DNA from: Roseofilum reptotaenium CS-1145
GTDB lineage: Bacteria; Cyanobacteriota; Cyanobacteriia; Cyanobacteriales; Desertifilaceae
Length of the DNA stretch: 64,000 nt
Direction of reading: 5' to 3'
NCBI RefSeq assembly: GCF_028330985.1
Contig: NZ_JAQMUE010000095.1
Coordinates: forward strand, 1 to 64,000
Shown here: in pieces, positions 62,138 through 64,000 of the stretch
Layout of the letters: each line of letters opens with the position of its first letter
Position numbering within the stretch: the stretch's first letter is position 1
Notes under the pieces: generated by a model
Seen by the model: only the letters and a program-made list of their open reading frames with translations
What the model was told of the DNA's origin: nothing
Database searches by the model: none
Made by a program: the position numbers and the translations under genes

Positions 62138-62509
62138 AGGAAAAAATCAAAATATAGCCTTGGGTATTCAAGATCAACAACAAATGCATTGATCCCTAAA
62201 GAAATATTAATTAATCCTAATCATAGATGAGGCACTTTTCCTGTGAATTCCCTTATTTTTCCCTTAATTAGCCGCTCCTCCTGAAGCTTGAAGCCACAAG
62301 CTGCTCTTTTCTCTAGCCCTCTCCAGTCTGTTATCTTAGTCTCATCTGGAATTAATTGGCCATCCAGACCAACCTGAGCGATTAAGGCTACAATTATAAT
62401 CAATTCCCTTTATTGATCAGTTGAGTAAAATCTTTAGTAAAATCCATAAAATCACCTGACGGGTTGATTCAACAAAACAGATCATTAAAAAAAGTCATCT
62501 TAATCTTCC
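62138..62509. other. 372-base spacer before metG
   Basis: No convincing gene. A 60-codon minus-strand frame at 62221-62403 has a TTG start and no known motif. A hairpin-like CTTGAAGCCACAAGC element is at 62287-62301. The stretch may hold the metG leader, but no T-box or known riboswitch was recognised. Confidence 0.3.
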
Positions 62510-64000
62510 ATGAACTCTGAGTATCCAACAAAAAAGACCTTTACCATTACAACCCCTCTATACTACGTCAATGACTTGCCCCATATTGGGAGCGCCTATA
62601 CTACCATTGCCGCAGATGTTTTAGCTCGCTACTGGAGACTTCGGGGAGAAGAAGTCTTGATGATTACGGGGACAGACGAACATGGCTTAAAAATCCAACG
62701 CACTGCTGACGAACGCGGAAAAGCCCCCCAGAGCCATTGTGATGAAATTGTCCAAGGGTTTAAAACGCTTTGGCAAAAGCTCAATATCCAGTACGATCGC
62801 TTTAGTCGCACAACAGCAGCTAAACATCATCAAATTGTGCAAGAATTCTTCCAACGAGTTTGGGAGAATGGGGACATTTATCAAGGGGTTCAACAGGGAT
62901 GGTATTGTGTTTCCTGCGAAGAATTCAAAGAAGAACGAGACCTACTCGACGACCACCGGTGTCCCATCCATCCCAACAAACAAACAGAATGGCGAGATGA
63001 AAATAACTATTTCTTCCGTTTGTCCAAATATCAAGACCAGTTAGAAGCATTTTATAATGAGCATCCCGACTTCATTCAACCGGAAAGTCGTCGTAATGAA
63101 GTCTTAAGCTTTGTGACTCGAGGACTGCAAGATTTTTCCATCTCGCGGGTTAACCTCGATTGGGGATTTCCTGTACCTACGGATAGTGACCATACCCTTT
63201 ATGTCTGGTTTGATGCCCTATTAGGCTATATTACTGCCTTACTCGATCCTGAAGATGCTCCCAGTTTAGAGAATGCCCTAAGGCGGTGGTGGCCGATTCA
63301 AACTCATCTAATTGGTAAAGATATTCTCCGCTTCCATACCGTCTATTGGCCAGCGATGCTCATGTCTGCGGGTCTCCCTTTACCCCGACGAGTCTTTGGG
63401 CATGGCTTTCTGACGAAAGATGGGATGAAGATGGGGAAAACCTTGGGCAATACCTTAAATCCCTATGAGTTGGTGGATCAATATGGGGCTGATGCGGTTC
63501 GCTACTATTTTCTCAAGGAGATTGAGTTTGGTAAGGATGGGGATTTTAATGAAACCCGATTTATTAATGTTCTCAATGCTGATTTGGCCAATGATTTAGG
63601 GAATCTGCTCAATCGGACACTAGGCATGACGAGAAAATATTGTCAGGGTCAAGTTCCCGCTATATCTGGCGATCGGATTCTGGATGATAACCCTCTCAAA
63701 ACCCTGGGAACCTCCTTGAAGTCAAAAGTAGATCTTGGTTACAATGCCCTCGCTTATTCCCACGCCTGTGAAGCCATTCTGGGTCTAGTCCAAAGCAGCA
63801 ATAAATATATTGATGAGCAAGCACCCTGGACATTGCACAAACAAGGGCAAAAAGAAGCTGTCGCAGAAGTTCTCTATTCGGTGCTAGAATCTGTTCGTTT
63901 GGCCGCCTATCTTCTCTCACCGATTATTCCTGAGATTAGCACCGCGATCTATAATCAATTGGGCTTTAGTGTCGATTTTAATCAGATGGTAGATCTTCAG
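62510..64000 (+). CDS. metG: Methionyl-tRNA synthetase, 3' end outside the window
   Basis: The first 497 codons of a class I synthetase that charges tRNA with methionine. The HIGH-type motif is PHIGSAY near residue 24; the KMSKS-type loop reads KMGKT near 306, a change from the usual Ser. One zinc knuckle is present: C-V-S-C near 128-131 and C-P-I-H near 146-149, as in the Thermus type of enzyme. WFDALLGYITAL near 234 is in the catalytic core. The anticodon-binding helices begin near 380 (NVLNADLANDLGNLLNRTLGM). The gene continues past base 64000. Confidence 0.95.
   Translation, partial: MNSEYPTKKTFTITTPLYYVNDLPHIGSAYTTIAADVLARYWRLRGEEVLMITGTDEHGLKIQRTADERGKAPQSHCDEIVQGFKTLWQKLNIQYDRFSRTTAAKHHQIVQEFFQRVWENGDIYQGVQQGWYCVSCEEFKEERDLLDDHRCPIHPNKQTEWRDENNYFFRLSKYQDQLEAFYNEHPDFIQPESRRNEVLSFVTRGLQDFSISRVNLDWGFPVPTDSDHTLYVWFDALLGYITALLDPEDAPSLENALRRWWPIQTHLIGKDILRFHTVYWPAMLMSAGLPLPRRVFGHGFLTKDGMKMGKTLGNTLNPYELVDQYGADAVRYYFLKEIEFGKDGDFNETRFINVLNADLANDLGNLLNRTLGMTRKYCQGQVPAISGDRILDDNPLKTLGTSLKSKVDLGYNALAYSHACEAILGLVQSSNKYIDEQAPWTLHKQGQKEAVAEVLYSVLESVRLAAYLLSPIIPEISTAIYNQLGFSVDFNQMVDLQ

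Noticed and set aside
62221-62403. 60-codon minus-strand frame before metG
   Set aside because: It has a TTG start, no recognised motif and no conserved neighbour; kept only as a note in the spacer.

Overview
The window is chromosomal DNA from a cyanobacterium, most probably a filamentous one; the genus-level guess is inference. Evidence: the octamer GCGATCGC (HIP1) is scattered through genes and spacers; short heptad repeats such as TTCCCTA and TTACCCA fill many spacers; and several families typical of cyanobacteria are present (XisH/XisI, DUF1822, DUF2358, Uma2, PRC-barrel, PEP-CTERM, a split glycolate oxidase, many multi-domain sensors). About 50 genes or gene remnants fill both strands. 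No rRNA, tRNA or CRISPR array was seen.

Layout. 1-5.4 kb: a RuvX/YqgF-like RNase H-fold protein and an alpha/beta hydrolase, then a decayed accessory patch (PIN-type toxin with an internal stop, its antitoxin-like partner, a broken xisH/xisI pair), a DUF697-type GTPase and a Uma2 protein; a second, deleted copy of the patch lies beyond the GTPase. 5.4-15 kb: glycolate oxidase subunits GlcE and GlcF, a CBS-histidine kinase, a methyltransferase, an internally deleted TnpB, a PRC-barrel protein and isocitrate dehydrogenase. 15-22 kb: a probable group II intron fragment, a two-domain immunity-like protein, a polysaccharide deacetylase, and a compact operon of sigma factor, DUF1822 protein and CHAT protease with TPR-like tail. 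22-31 kb: a threonine/serine dehydratase, a PEP-CTERM protein, a DUF4126 membrane protein, a receiver-histidine kinase, a lipoprotein-NikL-CbiM metal-uptake cluster and a CocE hydrolase. 31-37.5 kb: a complete TnpB element, a MntA/HepT toxin-antitoxin pair, a dehydrogenase, a DUF3754 protein, an orphan ABC ATPase, a second Uma2 protein and QueG. 37.5-51 kb: a receiver-GAF-PP2C phosphatase with its anti-sigma partner, topoisomerase I, glycine cleavage GcvP and GcvH separated by a dead IS remnant, a receiver-GAF-GGDEF protein, DUF2358, an AI-2E family permease and a secreted beta-barrel-like protein. 51.5-64 kb: QueE, a small zinc-ribbon protein, a CoaBC-like flavoprotein, HemB, LepA, a third TnpB element, a ribbon-helix-helix protein, two tandem related histidine kinases, an alpha/beta hydrolase and the start of methionyl-tRNA synthetase.

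Themes. Housekeeping genes (icd, topA, gcvP/H, hemB, lepA, metG, queE, queG) are intact and interleaved with accessory patches rich in TnpB elements and toxin-antitoxin remnants. Signal transduction is heavy: five histidine kinases or anti-sigma kinases, one GGDEF and one PP2C output. The best candidate for an incompletely described system is the sigma factor-DUF1822-CHAT operon at 18.4-21.8 kb. Other items of note are a single-base change that appears to hit xisH and xisI together, a fusion of two immunity-type domains, a palindromic repeat inside a signal-peptide coding region, and heptad repeats placed just before many start codons.
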